From Cryptomeria japonica (lineage: Eukaryota > Streptophyta > Pinopsida > Cupressales > Cupressaceae): a stretch of DNA of 64,000 bases. A program made the translations under genes and the position numbers. Under the pieces are notes generated by a model. The model did no database searches. It was not told where the DNA came from and worked only from the letters and a program-made list of their open reading frames with translations. Where the stretch lies: positions 531,936,291 to 532,000,290 of the forward strand of contig NC_081409.1 of the NCBI RefSeq assembly GCF_030272615.1. Reading direction: 5' to 3'. Shown here piece by piece: positions 49,131 to 63,140 of this stretch (position 1 is its first letter; each line of letters opens with the position of its first letter).

Positions 49131-50180
49131 TCCTATTGAGCCAAAAGTGCCCCTAGTGATGTATCAGTAGCTGATTTGTAGAGTATCAAGGGTTTGTTTT
49201 GAATTGGTGACATTAAGATAGGTGGATTAGAAAGATATTCCTTGATTTTCTTTAGATGTTGTTCACGGTCCTCATCCCAGTTGTACATAACTCCTTTCCA
49301 CAAAGCTTTTGTGAATGGTTGAGATTTATCTGTGAGCTGAGAGATGAAATATCTTATTGATTGGAGCCACCCTTTTAGAGTCCTTATTTGAGTGACATTA
49401 TTTGGAGGTGGGATGTCCATGATAGCTTTAACTTTTTCTGTGTCCACTTCAATTCCTTTTGCTGATACAATGTATCCTAGGAGCTTTCTAGATGTGACTC
49501 CAAATGCACATTTCTTTGGATTTAATCTGAGTTTAAATTTTTCCATCCTATCTAAGATTGGACCCAGTTCTAAGAGATGTGTTGATCTTTTCATAGATTT
49601 GAGTAGAGTATCATCGACATAGTCCTCCATGTTTTTGTGCATCATATCATGAAAAATTGTTGTTACAACTCTTTGATAAGTGGCGCTTGCATTCTTTAAG
49701 CTGAAGGGCATTACATTCCAACAAAAAATTCACCATTCATAGGTGAACGTTGTTTTCTCTTGATCCTCAGGTACAATTTTCATCTGATTGTATCTGAAAA
49801 AACCATCCATCAGAGAGTACATTTCATAATCAGCATTCATGTCACTATCATGTCTATGTTGGGCATTGGAAAATCATGGTTTGGACATGCTTTCTTTAAA
49901 TCTCTAAAATCTGTGCAAACACGTATTGATTTTTCAAGTTTGAAAACATATACAATATTAGATATCCACTCAGCATAATCAATTTCTCTGATAAATCCAA
50001 CTTTTAGTAATTTTCTAACTTAGCCTTAACAAGTAATGCCACATGAGGATGCATTTTTTTGGAGTTTTTTCTTGACAGGTTTAACTTCAGGAGCGATAGA
50101 AAGATGATGCATTATGAGGTTAGGATCTAGACCATGCATATCAACATATGTCTATGAAAAATTAATCTTTTTTCCATGAA
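49131..50180 (-). pseudogene. Reverse transcriptase of element B
   Basis: The C-terminal two thirds are open (49711-49133): MPFSLKNASATYQRV, the active site YVDDTLLKS, then RLNPKKCAFGVTSRKLLGYIV and the thumb. The N-terminal third (50180-49720) reads only across frames, with stops and shifts. YVDD is the form typical of Tat RTs. Confidence 0.88.
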
Positions 50181-51900
50181 GAAATCAGTAAATTATTTTA
50201 GTTCGTCTGCTAATAAGGATTGAGCTACATGTATGGTATGTTGAGCTTCTTTTGTTTCAATGTTTATGGGTTGTGTAGGTTCAATCAGCATTGATGATCA
50301 CTCTTGAAAGTGATCAGGCAAAATATGAAGTATCTCACCTTTAGGTGCCTCAGAGAGGTTTTCACCGTTAGGTACGTTCTTTATTTTTACTATTTTTGAT
50401 TCGGACACCACCACAGTGTGGTTTTTGCCATCAAAACACTTATTTTTCTTTTTTTGATTATTGAGACTAAGATACTTGACATGTGTTGTTGTCATGTTGT
50501 CACTTTGTTCAATGGTGGAAGAGCCCATTTGCTCGACTGCATTAAGATAACAGGCTAATGTATAGTCATTGGCAAAGGTAGGGATATTCAAGGGTTGATC
50601 TTGGAGAGTACAGTCAATAAGATCAAGATGTACTAGGGATAAATATTTCAACGGGCTCAAGGGAATTCACAGTATTGTCATCACAACCTCGAACCGACAA
50701 GTTGAGTTCTAGAAAACTACCTTGTGTAAGCGTCCCGAGACTAGAAAGAGCTAGAACATGACTATCGAAGTTTACGTTAGTATTTAGGGGACCTAACCCA
50801 TTAGACCTACTGCTAGCACCTTCCTCTACTTTGGAATGGACTACATATTATGGTTCAACAGTAATAGGATTTTTCAGACAGAGTTTCCATATTCATGACA
50901 AAGTAATCATAGTTTGGTGTTGAATAGGTAATGTCATAAATAAATCTTATCTCAGAGTGATCAGAGTTAGAGATGAAGCCTCTAACTCCTCTTCAAGTGT
51001 CTTAGTGAATGCATGTATAGTATCAATATCAACATCTTTTATGTTGCAAGTTCCTTCATGATTTGGTTCAATGATCACTTGTAGTTGACATACCTATTGA
51101 TGTAACCTTGATGAATCAGTTAGTCTCTATCGTCTTTCCCATTCAACTTCCTCTCGACTGATGACCTGTCCTACTTCTCTAGCTTCCAGTTCTTCATTTT
51201 TAGTCCCATATATGATTTTCTCTATCTCATTAGAGGGAGTTGTAGTAGGTGAATAATTTTCCTATGCTTTTCCTTCTTTTAGTTGTTGTTCATAATCTTC
51301 TTGTCTTTTTAGTTTGATTTCCTCTATTTCCTTTTGCAGCTTCAAGCGTATCATCTCTTGTGCTTTGGCTATGATGTCATTAGGTTCTTCAGGAGTTTCT
51401 TTGGTAGATGTATCTAAGAGAGGTGTTGGACCCCATTCATACTCATTCGAGTTTTTTTTTAATCCTCTACTTGCATTCTCCCCGTATATGTGACACAAAT
51501 GTTTAGTGGTGCAAACATGTTTTTAATTCCTTCCACCTCTTCTCTCATGTCTTCTAGAACATCTACTTCTTGTAGTGTTATTGCTGATATAGTTGGAACT
51601 TGATTATAAGTTGCTTCTTCTCTCTTGATTGCCAATTCTTCTTGTTCTTTCTCATACTCATCCTGAATTTGCTCAGAATTTCTCTCTTGTGATGTTGGAT
51701 GTAGTATCTTTTTCCTCCACTTAGGTTGTTGATGAGAAGGGTTTTTTTAATTTGATGACTCTTCTAGATGGTAGCTAAGTCCATTTTTATCATTTGTAGA
51801 CTTAGTTTGTAACTTGATAGGTTTAATGATTCCTTCTTGGTGCTTTTCCAAAGGACCGGTACCTGAATATCCCATTCATTGAATCATCTTATAACCTGGA
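50181..51900 (-). pseudogene. Linker between protease and RT of element B
   Basis: Degraded coding relic. Open pieces at 50298-50660 and 51262-51498; the latter has a charged helix (AQEMIRLKLQKEIEEIKLKR). No domain recognised. Tat polyproteins usually have a long, poorly conserved stretch here. Confidence 0.5.
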
Positions 51901-52835
51901 CCATATTGGTCAAGGGAAATATCATTGTGTTTCCCTTCTCTATTTTCACTTTCTTCTTTGAAAAGTCATTTTGAGAACTATCACCTCCTCTATTTCATCT
52001 GCAAGGGAAGAAGAGCATTGTAAAAAATTACCATCATAGATGACGTTTGTAATTGAAGTTTGTGGCTTCATAGCCTCTGATGGTTTTCCAAACTATCTTG
52101 GTGATGGTGGAAGAGATATCAATGAAAGTAAAAGTTCTATCTTGTATCCATCCATACCAGTACCTATGATTTTTAATTTCTTTTCTAAGTCTTTCATCAA
52201 AGTTTTTGAACTTTCAACTATAGAGGCTTCTCTATTATGAGGAACAAGGGTATCAACACATTACTTTAAAACATTATAGGTGTAGGTTGTATCAGTATGC
52301 ATATTGACTTCAACCCCATTGTAGGGAAATTTCAAACACTGATGGTAAGTAGATGACACTGCTTGCATTTTGTGAATCCATGGTCTACCCAACAAGATGT
52401 TGTAGGAGAGATGAAGATCAAGCACTTGACAAATAACATCTTGTTCTATAGGTCCCACCCTGATCGATAATAGTACTAGACCCTTAGAGGTTCTTTCCTC
52501 TTCATCATAAGCTTTGATTGTTATTTTCTTTGTTGGATTAAAGACATTATCAAAAAATCCCAACTACCTTAGTAAATTGTAGGTACAAATATTCAACCCA
52601 GTGCCTCCATCTATCAAAACACGCTTGAATCGGTGCTTATGGATCAAAGCTTCAATATGCAATGGCTGGTTATGCAGATGATTCAGTGAATTGTCATCTT
52701 CTTCAGAAAAGGATAGGTAGTGACTTGAACTCAAGTGACCCATCATATATTGAAACTGACCCAAATCTAAGTCTGTAGGGACATTAGTAGCGAGCAAAGC
52801 TTTATCCAGAATCTCTCTATGAGAAGAAGACATTT
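51901..52835 (-). pseudogene. Protease of element B
   Basis: Open pieces at 52564-52833 and 52261-52563. Active-site region VLIDGGTGLNICT: D-G-G rather than D-[ST]-G, as in many Tat and Athila proteases. Then YNILLGRPWIHKMQAVSS, the conserved C-terminal motif. One stop separates the two pieces. Confidence 0.85.
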
Positions 52836-54672
52836 TAAGTAGTTCAAGAATGGAGATTTGAGTGGTAGTTCATTTTAATTGTTCAACAAAGCTATAACTA
52901 GAAGAAGATGATGAAGCTAGCTATTTGGATTTAGTCATGCTCATATCTAGTTATTTGTTTGAAGAAGTTGGTAGGTTTGACACTGTCAACAGATTTGATG
53001 ATGTTTGATCAGGGGAGGAAGAGATAGATCCTTTAAGAGTAACCTTCTTTTGAGCGCGGGTTACGACATTTGCAGTTTGTGTTTTATTTTGCTTATCTTT
53101 AACTATGATCACATTGCAATATTTAGATTGGGAAGACTCAATCATGTTGATCACATTGTCATTGTTGTCATAGGTGTAATTGACTTTGGCACCTCCCTTG
53201 GATTTTGAGGAATCTCCCTGCTCATAAGCAGGTAAGGGATCTTTGAAATCCTTGTGATCAACATTGGTTTCATGATTTCCAACAACAATTTTGCTAGTAT
53301 CGATGAGTTCTTGAATCTCATGTTTAAGTTTCATGCAGTTATTTGTTGTATGACCCTTGTTTTGATGATATTCATAGTACTCATTTTACCTCCACCATTT
53401 ATGTTTGACTTCAAGATCATATGGCTTAGAGTTGTTAGGCAATGTGATCAGTTCATTTGCCAATAGAGTTTTAAAAGTTGACTCATAGGATTCACCCAGA
53501 GGAGTAAAATAACGCTTGAGTTTTTAAACCACTCTTTTGATTTCCTAGGTGGGTTTTTTGTAGCGCTTTCAACTATTTTGAGGGATTGTGTTCCACTAGT
53601 CAGATTGAATACTACAGGTTTTGATTTTTTTTTGAAATTATCAACCACTCTGCCACTAACAACATTCTATTATTATCTTTTCCATACTTCCAGTATTTTT
53701 TCTTTTCTTTGGAACTAGAGCCTTGATGTGTTTCTTTATAAAGTGATATATCTCCTTTCCTTACAAGCACGTCTTCCATTTTAAGAGAATTATCCACCAT
53801 CTTGTTGAATTAAGGATATACTTGCATTTGAATATTATATTTCAACTCCGGAATCATATTAGTGACAAAGAAGTCCATTTTCTCAGAATCAAGAATGGGT
53901 CGTGAATATCTAGAGAATATCTTTCTCCAACACTGAAGGAAAGTGATAAAAGGTTCCCGTGTCTTATGTTTGGTATTAAAAAGCTCAATCATTGTGACTA
54001 GATGGTGAATGTTATATGAGTATTGTTGTAGAAACAATTTGACCAGTTCTTTAAAAGATTTAATTTCTATAGGAAGGCTTGAAAACCATCCCATAGCTTA
54101 TCCTCCTAAAATTCTTGGAAAGAGGCGTATGAGATAAGTTTGTTCATCCATGAACTCTATACATAGGGTACAAAATTCTCGAACATGGTCCTAGGGTCCG
54201 AGTTGCCATCATATTTATAAAACTTAGGAATTTTTGTTCTAGAAGGAAATAGAGGCATGCAAAGACTCTTGTTGAATGGAAATAGGAAAATTGTATCCAA
54301 GGAATATCACATAGGATATTTGTCCTTGTCTTTCATTTCTTTAATCTCAGTTTGTAGTTCTTGTATTTTTTTTTCTCACCAATGCTAGTGGAGTATCGTC
54401 TTCTTTAGTGATAAGACTTTCAACATTGTAATCAAGGAGGAGTTTGGTTCCTTGTTTGGCCAATTCTAGAAAGTATTCTTCTTTTTCTTGGGCCATGATA
54501 ATCTTCATCATCTTTCTGAAGTCTTTGTCCTTTTAAAATTTTCCTTTTAAAATTTTACTAATGTATCTTCTCTGGGTTCAAAAACTTTAGAATCATTGTC
54601 ATTAGCCTGGATGCTAAGGTCATCATGAGCTTTACCTATTCCATCCTCTTTTTCTTGTCTTCCTTCAGACAT
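52836..54672 (-). pseudogene. Gag of element B
   Basis: ATG at 54672 on the minus strand (MSEGRQEKEDGIG). The core includes GWFSSLPIEIKSFKELVKLFLQQY (54090-54020), the gag matrix/capsid region. A knuckle-like motif near 53370-53330, EYHQNKGHTTNNC, keeps His and the last Cys but has Tyr for the first Cys. The tail is Lys/Ser-rich. Many stops and shifts. Confidence 0.8.
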
Positions 54673-55326
54673 ATTGGAAGATAAGGATTGATCCAAAAGT
54701 GGTTTGTTTGAAGATGAAGGGTTGTCTAAGGTTTGTTGTTCAAAAGGTTCATAAAAAATTGGTTGTTCTTGAAAAAAAGGATTAGTTTACAATGTTACTG
54801 TCTATTCCTTTTTCTTTTCTTGTTCTTAGAAGAGATCATAGTTTGAATAAGCATTTACAACTAATGTGATCGAGAGTTAGATGTGATGCAGATGTCAAGA
54901 TAAAATTAAAGCTAGTTACATGTTTTAATGTAGTGATTAAGAGAGGTGACTAAGACCTTGTCTAGTTTTAGGAATGATCTATCCTGTATAAGACGTGATC
55001 TAAGAAACCTAGGTTGATTAAGTTCGATAAGTGATTGATTAAACTAGCTGGGAGATGATTGACAAAGTCATGCAACACAATAGCAGAGGTACACTATCAA
55101 GGCTATTTATGCTCAAGATTAAAATGACCAAATTTACACTCACTGCAGATTGATTAGTCAAGTACAACAGATTAGAAAAGGATGCAAAAAGATAGACTTC
55201 TAGACTGATAGAATCAGAGGCTCGTATGACAAAATATAACAACCCAGATGATAGTTTAGTATCTTCTACATGATAAAGACAGATAGTGTGTGTGTGAAAA
55301 AGTGAAAAGAGTCTGATAGCTGTAGG
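54673..55326 (-). other. Leader of element B between putative 5' LTR and gag
   Basis: No gene supported. On the minus strand this should contain the primer site next to the LTR. I could not find a convincing TGG-starting site, which is one reason the LTR boundary is tentative. Confidence 0.45.
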
Positions 55327-57530
55327 CACAACACTTCAATTAAGTCATTACATGTATGGTTAGTAAATCAATAATCAATAAATAATAAACCATAACAAAT
55401 CAACTAATTTCCTTCTAAAAGATGCGAGTATAAGATTGCTCTCAGATTTTTATAAGTAGTACCAATGACTAGACTACACCAAGACGAAGGATTTAATCTA
55501 TATGAGAATGATATGGATGCAAGATGGATGAATAATTCAAGCAATATGAATTCAAGCAATAAAGAATAAACTAAATATGGAAAAAGTTAAACTAAGATGC
55601 AATAATAAAAAAACACAATGTATTCAATGACTCCAGAGAAAAATCAACATAATAATAATCTCCAAGCGTGTTCTCAAAAATCTTTGGGGTGATTTGATGA
55701 GAGTTGAAGGCTGAATTTATAGAGAATTACAAGAGAGATGAAGAGAAAAGCTCAACTTAGGATTAATTGAAATAATTGAGAAATCAGGTTCAGTTAACCT
55801 TGAGATAGATTCCAATTATAGTTTAATTGAAATGCATTTAGATAGGAAGTTCAAGTTGCATTGAAAACATATTCAATTAATTCCATGCATTTGTGATAAA
55901 AATAGATAACTCTTTGATTTATTCAAGAAAAGAGTCTTTTAATGCAACTGAACTTCTTTTTCTCAAAAGCTTTGAGTTCTAATTTTAGAGAATGATTGAT
56001 AATTCAATTAATTTCTTTTCTAATTTCAAGTTCTAAATTTAGAAAAAGAAATAATATCTCAAGTTTGATTTCTCTCTCAATTCAATTCTTTTATTTTATT
56101 TTCAATTCAACTCTTTCTTTGTAATTAATTCATCTTTTGTAATAAATTAATTCCTTTTTTAGATGATTAAATGGAAAATTTATTAATTAATTAAAAATAC
56201 TAGGATATTTAAAAAATTAAATTAGATTATTGATCAAAAAATGATATTCTTGGAATGATTCAATTAATTAAATAAATATTTAATTAATATTGAGTAATTG
56301 ATTTGCCATGTGACATTTGATGATTAAAGAATTAATAATGTGCTTAAAGTTGATTTAATTGCCTTTGGTTAGGACCTTGGTGATGTTGTCAAGATTAGGG
56401 GCCCATGGTTTAGATGACCAATTTTAGGGTATTACATTTGCCCCTCTTTGAATTAATGTGCGAGCAATGCATTGGTTCAAAGAATATGTGATGTCTAGGA
56501 GATACCAGTTCTGAACTTGATTGATCATGAACCAGATAAAGAGCAAGGTGTTTAGCTTGATTTGAAGCGATGAAGCTGAACATAGTCTGATTAAAGCGAA
56601 ACCAATCCCAAACTTGATTGAACTAGGAATGATAGAGAACAAAGATACCAAACTTGAACTTGATTGATGAAGAAGCAGATCTTACTGATCTAGAACTTGA
56701 TTGAACTAGACGCAGTGAGCGAAGATAAAATCAATCTTGAACTTGATGGATCAAGACACGATGAGCAAAGATAAACTATCCAGCTTGATTTGATGCGATG
56801 AAACTGAACACCTGCTTAGATTGAGAATGTGATCAAAGATACTCTTTAAACTTTTGATTGAGTTTAAATGAATAATCATCTTGATGAAAAGCGATGAAAC
56901 TGATTAACATTAAGAGACTGATTCAGATGAAGACAAATATCAGCTTGATTTGAAGTGATGAAACTGATATGCCCCTAGCGATTGATTCGATTCAGATGAT
57001 CGAGAGATCTCAACTTGATATGAAGTGATGAAGTTGAGATGCCCCTTAGCAATAAGAATTTGTTTGATTTTCTTTAGTTGAAAAGATTTTTTACTCGACT
57101 TTTGATGAAGATTTGAAAATTTTCTCAACTTTGAAGATGTGAGGTCATGAAGTCATGAGTATGCCCCCCTTGGGAGCAAAATCTAAAGATAGCGAGGGTA
57201 CATGATTAAAGGCAATTTTTGGTGATGATAATTATTTGAGCATAAATTGATTCTAAGGAATTTTTGAAAATTCGACATTGATTGATAAGAAATTGAGATT
57301 CAACATTGATTCATGAGAAATTGGGCGCAATTTGAAGAAAGAATGAGATTTTGATGAAAAAGCGCTAAGTGGTCCAAATTATGAAATTGACTAGGAAAAT
57401 TATCTCATATTTCAATTTCAATCCCGAAAATGGAATCAGAATGGGAAAATTAGCTAAGGGTACAAATTTCCTGTCCATCGGAGCAAGTTGAAAAATTAGG
57501 GTTTTGGCTATATATGGGGTAAAAGTGTCA
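55327..57530 (-). repeat. Putative LTR shared by elements B (5') and C (3')
   Basis: Homologous to 7020-8854, starting at the shared CACAACACTTC and ending at GTCA. It contains the GGGCCCATGG and TAGGGTATTACA block near 56400-56440 and at least five CTTGATTTGAAG-type repeats at 56500-57060. It borders B gag on its left and the C unit on its right, so one LTR appears to serve both. Confidence 0.45.
57509..57515 (+). promoter_or_regulatory. TATA box for PMD copy 2
   Basis: TATATAT lies 75 bp before ATG 57590, matching the position in copy 1. Confidence 0.6.
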
Positions 57531-57589
57531 TTTTTAATTCATTTTAACCCTCCAAGTTTGAAAATTCAATAAGCCTTCTATGAAGAAAA

Positions 57590-59892
57590 ATGGTGGTTCC
57601 CACTTATGAGCATCGATTCAAGCACCAGAGATGACATAATTGACCACGAAACTATGAGCCAATAGTAAGTGATCTATCTTAAGCCAGTTGTTCATTTTAT
57701 TTTTGAATTTTTTTGTTGATTTTTTCAAAATTTGGCATGTTAAAGGTCGGCCATTCTCATTTTGTTGTGCGAGATAGAATCCTATCTCATACAACAAACT
57801 GATGAAGTTTGTTTTGTCATTTAAGCCTACTAGTGTTGTCATTCGAGGCCTACCCTTGTATCGTACACCAACATTCAAAAGAGCCCCTTTTGTCATCCTA
57901 GGTCTAGTCTTGTATCGTATAGGAGTTTTGGTGTACGAGGCCTATTCTTGACTTGTACAAGTTTCTACCCTTGTGTGTTTTACCGTTTGGAAAATAGTGA
58001 GCATTTTTGAAGGTGCAAACTTGAAATTTTGATTTGTCAATTAACATAGTTGAATTTGCATGATGTTTTACTTCTCTTGTAGGCTTATTTGAAATGTTTC
58101 CTGATGCTTCGTTGTTTGATTTTTATAGGTTCAATTGCCTCATGTTCTTTTCAGATGCCTCTATCCACCAATTATGACTTTAGTGCAGCAATTGTTAGAT
58201 GTTGACTGGGCACATATTGATTTGTGCAGATTCACACACCTTCTTGATTTACTTGATATCCATGTGAATCATGGTATGCTCACGATGCTTGTAGAGAGAT
58301 TTCATTTTGAGCATAACACATTTCATTTGCTAGTTGGGGAGATGACCATCACTCTCGAAGAAGGTTATAAGATTCTCCGTATCCCTTTTGCTAGGGGTAA
58401 GGTAGATTATGATGTAGTGCAACTTCCTGGGTTACTTCCTGTCAGACAAGTTTTCAGGGATCTAGATATTTTGACATGTTCTATCAGTTGGGACGTGATG
58501 ATGAGCAGTTATAGTGAGGATTTTCCACTTGCTTGCATCTTGGCAGGGTTTATCGGTTGTTTTCTTATGCCGGATAGGGGACAGTAGGGATTTTGTGTGG
58601 ATGGGGCAGGATGCTGGAGAGGCTTATTGAGACCCCTTAGAGGTTAGGTTGGGGTTCATGTATATTGGCCCACATGTATCATGAGATGCATGAGATTGTT
58701 TATAGGGAGGGGAAGAGAATGGCTGTCAGAGTATTGATTTTACAAGTATGGGCTTGGGAGCACCTCCCAGCATGCAGGCTGATTGTAGATGATGGCAGGG
58801 ATCCTGGTCAGCCCTTTGTATATAGATATTCAGGTTATGTTACTCAGCCCCATCTGGGCAAGACAATTTTTTTAGAGATGACAGCTAGATGATTTGATTG
58901 CCATGATATGGAGACCTTATAGGGGTTTAGAGCTATGGGATAATTGGAGGATTATTTGCAGAGATCTATTTGTGACTCACCCACTTATTGGCAGATCACA
59001 GACTATGGTTGAGTGACTCATGGTTTCTCAAGTGATGAGGCAGTATGGTAGACCTCAGGGGATCTCGCAGGAGTTCACTACATATGCACGATATATGGAT
59101 GAGGAGAGGTGGGGATGGGCACCAAGGTTATCTTACACATTGGGTATGTAGAAGTTCACTAGGTTACAATGACTCAGGTGGGATTACATGGATGACATTG
59201 CAGACGCAGGGGTATTACCCTAGTACAGGGATTGGTTTCAGCAGCATCCATTCCCTAGATTCACTGATCTGGTTGAGCAGGCACCTCATATAGGGGAGGT
59301 TGAGGATGATGCTCCCACACAAGGATAGGGACAAAGAGCAGATGCTCTGAGGTGGACACATGGTGATCCTGGTGCTAGCAGCAGCAGGGTTCCAGCTGGA
59401 GGTAGACAACACAGGGGTGAGGGTGGATTCCTAGGGAGTGTCGGTGTTAGGTTGGGTGGAGGTGAGTAGGAGCAAGTAGCTCCTAGATAGGTTAGGCAGA
59501 GATGGGAGGAGTAGGGTGGAGCTAGAGGTGGAGATGGGGGTGGAGAGCTTGCAAGGGAGCAAAGGGCCGACGCAACACGATTGATGAGAGAACGCCTAGT
59601 GGATCTGCAATCACAGTTGACAGTGGCACAGACTCATCTAGCAGAGAGAGACCAATAGGTAGTAGAGATGAGAGAAGAGTGAGACTCTTTGCGGTAGGAG
59701 GTACTCCATTAGATGAATAGGGCAGCCTATTATGTTGCAGCTTACAGCATAGCAGTTCTAGTTGCGTAGCAGGTTGTTCCATAACCATAGTACATGGCAC
59801 GATCAGAGGGAGCATGAGCACCTCGCCAAGATCCCGGTCAGCAGGCTCCTCCTCCTTCACCACCTGGCGATGAGGGATAGGCTGAGAGATAG
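57590..59892 (+). pseudogene. Plant mobile domain gene, copy 2 (two exons)
   Basis: Exon 1 is 57590-57664 (25 codons, MVVPTYEHRF), donor GTAAGT. The intron is 57665-58128, ending TTTATAG. Exon 2 starts in phase at 58129. The longest open piece (58135-58587) has LLDIHVNHGMLTMLVERFHF, HNTFHLLVGEMTITLEE and ILRIPFARGKVDYD, the PMD core. After a stop and a shift, 58665-58892 has VLILQVWAWEHLPACRLI, the second conserved PMD block. The tail is Gly/Arg-rich, then helical (RERLVDLQSQLTVAQTHLAE), then Pro-rich. Stops in exon 1 (two TGA) and throughout exon 2 inactivate it. On the minus strand it lies downstream of the C integrase, as an antisense extra ORF of a Tat element would. Confidence 0.82.
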
Positions 59893-61480
59893 ATATTCTT
59901 TTTATAGCTCTGAGATTTTTTTGTAGACACACCCATTTTTTTGTAGCATTTATGATTCTTGCTCCGATGAGAGCTTGTATATGTCAGTTGACATTGTTTT
60001 GTACTCCGAGACTTTATACAATATATATATATATACAAGATCTAATTTGACTTCATTGTACTTGTGTTGATTCGACTATGAGATTCTTTCTATATGCTTT
60101 ATTCTATATGTATGCATATGTTTTCAGTATGGATGTATGTAATGCAAGTAATTATGGATGTCTATTTTTGTTTCTTTTCTTATGTGAATAAATGAATGCA
60201 TGTGAGTAATGAGTAATGCAAAAATTTATTTTTCTATCCAATAAGGTGAATGCAAATGAGTAATAATGAAATGTATGGATATATATAAGATGCTTATGTA
60301 TGTAGCTAACATCTCAAAACACAAGTACTCGATCGGAGAAATGATGAAAAAGAGACCACTTAGCTAAGAAATGATGATGCATTCAACTCTCATTCAGAAG
60401 ATAAAGAGATTATTACCATACCAAAATCACTCTTAATTCACAAAATATAGAATGAAATGCAAAATGAGATGCAAAATGAAATGCCACCTAAACCTAGTCA
60501 CTAGATACTGCTTAAGTTTCATCACTGAGCATAACAAACATAACAGGCAGATTAGAGTTCCTTTCTTTGCATGTACAATATTAATTATCTTGTCCACAAT
60601 GACCCTTTTTCATTCATATCCTTGGACAGATTTTGCAGGGACCCGGATTGCATGATAAATAAATTCCCTCAAAACAAACAAAGAAATGATGGGAACCTCC
60701 CTATAGCATACAAATAAGCATAGTCGAGGTATGTGTGGCAATTTCACCTTGATGTGAAGGCTCTTATCACAGACACCCAACTTATTAGATGTTTCCAGAT
60801 CATTAGAATCACTCCTACAAGTAGAAAACAAATAAAATATTATGCCCCCAATCCTTGCTTCTCTTAGTCAAGATAGACTTCCTTGAGTTACTCAGAGGGA
60901 TAATAATCAAAAAATCAATATTAAAGACAACATATAAAGAAAATTTTTCATGCATAGCTCAAACTGTTTAATGATTATTTTCAGTAATGTTGTTTTGCTT
61001 GTTTACTCAGTGATAAAACTCTTCAGTAGTCAGGAGACAGGTGACTGACTTAGAGTGGACGACCAGGTTTCACTAACGGAAAGATGACTTGGTTGATACT
61101 TCTTAGGACATGTAAATTGCTCTGTTGATTAACCTAAGACTAGGACATTGATCAGTTTCAAGCCATGAGGGTTCCAACGAACCATGATGTCACAAAAGTG
61201 ACTAAAATATATGTACAAGCAATAATAAAGATGCATGAAAGTGAGAAATGCCAACGTTGCGTTGAGTACAAGAGGGCACCTATTTACTAGGTTTTCACCT
61301 TCTTGGTAGAGATTCATTTTTAATTTTTTTTACCAAGGTGCCTGTTTACCAAGTTTTCACCAAGGCATTTTTTCTTTTTTTTCCTTTTCTTTTTTAGGAC
61401 TTTTTATGATTTTTTTTTTTTTTTTTCAGGACTTTTTAAGTTGTACAGGTTGCTTGGAGCAAAGAATGCTAAGTCAAGAA
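59893..61480. other. Spacer between PMD copy 2 and the C integrase
   Basis: No gene supported. Homologous to 43392-45230. Contains short AT runs near 60017-60035 and poly-T tracts at 61320-61440. Confidence 0.55.
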
Positions 61481-62520
61481 TTTCTTCAAATGGATGGTGT
61501 TAATCGGTTCACAGAGTTGTTCTCCTTCCGATGTTGTCTCAAAACTATTGATTTTTAGGATTTTCTCTCAAAACTAGGTCACCAACCTGAAATTCTCTTT
61601 GTCGAACCTTCTTGTTATATCCTCTTGACATTCTCTTTTGATACACTTTGAGATGATCAAATGCCACTTGTCGATGTTCATCCAACAATTCAAGTTCTTG
61701 CAATCTAGATATGCTATAGTCTTCATCAGTAACAAGACCTTGCAAAGAAACTCTTAGAAATGGTATTTCTACTTCAATAGGTAATACTTCTTTAGACCCA
61801 TACACCAAAGAGAAAGGTGTAGCCCCAGTAGGTGTTATGACACTTGTTTTGTAAGCCCATAATGCAGAATTGAGTTGCAGATGCCAATCCTTCCCAGATT
61901 TGTTTACTGTTCTATGTAAGATAGTCAACAGGTTTTTGTTAGATGCCTCAGCTTGTCCATTACCTTGAGGGTAATATACAAATGACCAGTGTTGTTTTAT
62001 TTTGAATTTCTCATAGAGATCATCCAAATATTTATTCTTGAATTGTCCTCCATTGTCAGTCACAATGGACGAAGGTATCCCATACCTACAAATGATATGG
62101 TTTAGAATGAACAGAGCTACTTGTTTACCGGTTTCTTTGATGAGCAGAACCGCTTCTACCCACTTAGTCAAGTACTTAGTGGCAGTTATCATAAACTTGT
62201 GTCTGTTGGATGATGCATGATAGATTTGACCAATGAGATCAAAGGCCCATTGCTGGAAAGGCCAATGTGTGATGAAGGGTATGAGATCCCTTGCTGGAGC
62301 ATGTATGAGATTTCCATGTAGCTGACACTTCTCACAAGTCTTAGCAAATTTAATAGAAACTTTCTCCATGTCTGGCCAGTAGTAGCTAGCCCGTAGTAGT
62401 TTCCAAGCTAAAGTAAGACCATTCAAATGAGATCCACAAATACCTTCATGGGCTTCCGATAATGCATGTTTAGATTCTTCAGTTTCTAGACACCTAAGCA
62501 ATGTACCATCCAAACTTCAT
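61481..62520 (-). pseudogene. Integrase of element C (322-codon open frame)
   Basis: The best preserved enzyme in the window: one frame 62513-61545. Zinc-binding residues: HALSEAHEG and CEKCQLHG. Catalytic triad: Asp in WAFDLIGQI, Asp in VTDNGGQF and Glu in GQAEASNKNL. It ends FQVGDLVLRENPKNQ; a deletion of about 90 bp relative to B removes most of the GPY/F module. It inserts element cDNA into the genome. Here it follows the second RNase H, as in canonical Tat elements. Confidence 0.9.
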
Positions 62521-63140
62521 CTAAACAAATCACTAGCAATGATGACATACCATGAAGTGTTTCAGGTTAAGTTCCTTTTCTCATTACAGGTAAGATTTTC
62601 TAGAACAATTTGGTCACGCAGATAAGAGTAAATATGGTTATATCGAGATGATTCATGTTGAATAATAGAATAGACTATCTGGGACTCTGGAGAATCATAG
62701 GCAGTGTAATGTAACTCTTCCACCAGGAATTCAAAGTGAAAATTAGATTCCTGTAACTCGGGTAGAGATGTCAAGGTGGTCATAGCATCTGCTGCTCTAT
62801 TTGTTGATCTGGGAATCTACTAGAATGATACAAAAGTAAAATACTTCTTGAGATCATCAACCATACTCTTATAAGGCATTAGTTTCTCATATTGAGTCTG
62901 ATATGTATCATTGATTTGATTGATAATTAGTTGAGAATCTCCATAGATATGTAATTCAGCAACCTTCCATTCAATAACTAGCTTGATCTCGTTTACCAAA
63001 GCTTCATACTCTGCAATATTGTTTGTGCAAGGGAAAATAATCCTAAAAGCCTTCGGGATTGAATATTTCAAAGGAGTGATAAATAGTATTCCAGCACCAA
63101 AACCATTTTGGGTGAAACATCCGTCAAAAAACATCTTCCA
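62521..63140 (-). pseudogene. Second (archaeal-type) RNase H of element C
   Basis: Open pieces 63134-62820 and 62783-62562, split by one stop. Asp in MFFDGCFTQNG, Glu in NNIAEYEALVNEIK and Asp in LHIYGDSQL are kept; the last Asp lies in the Ala-rich segment between the pieces. Same position as in B. Confidence 0.88.
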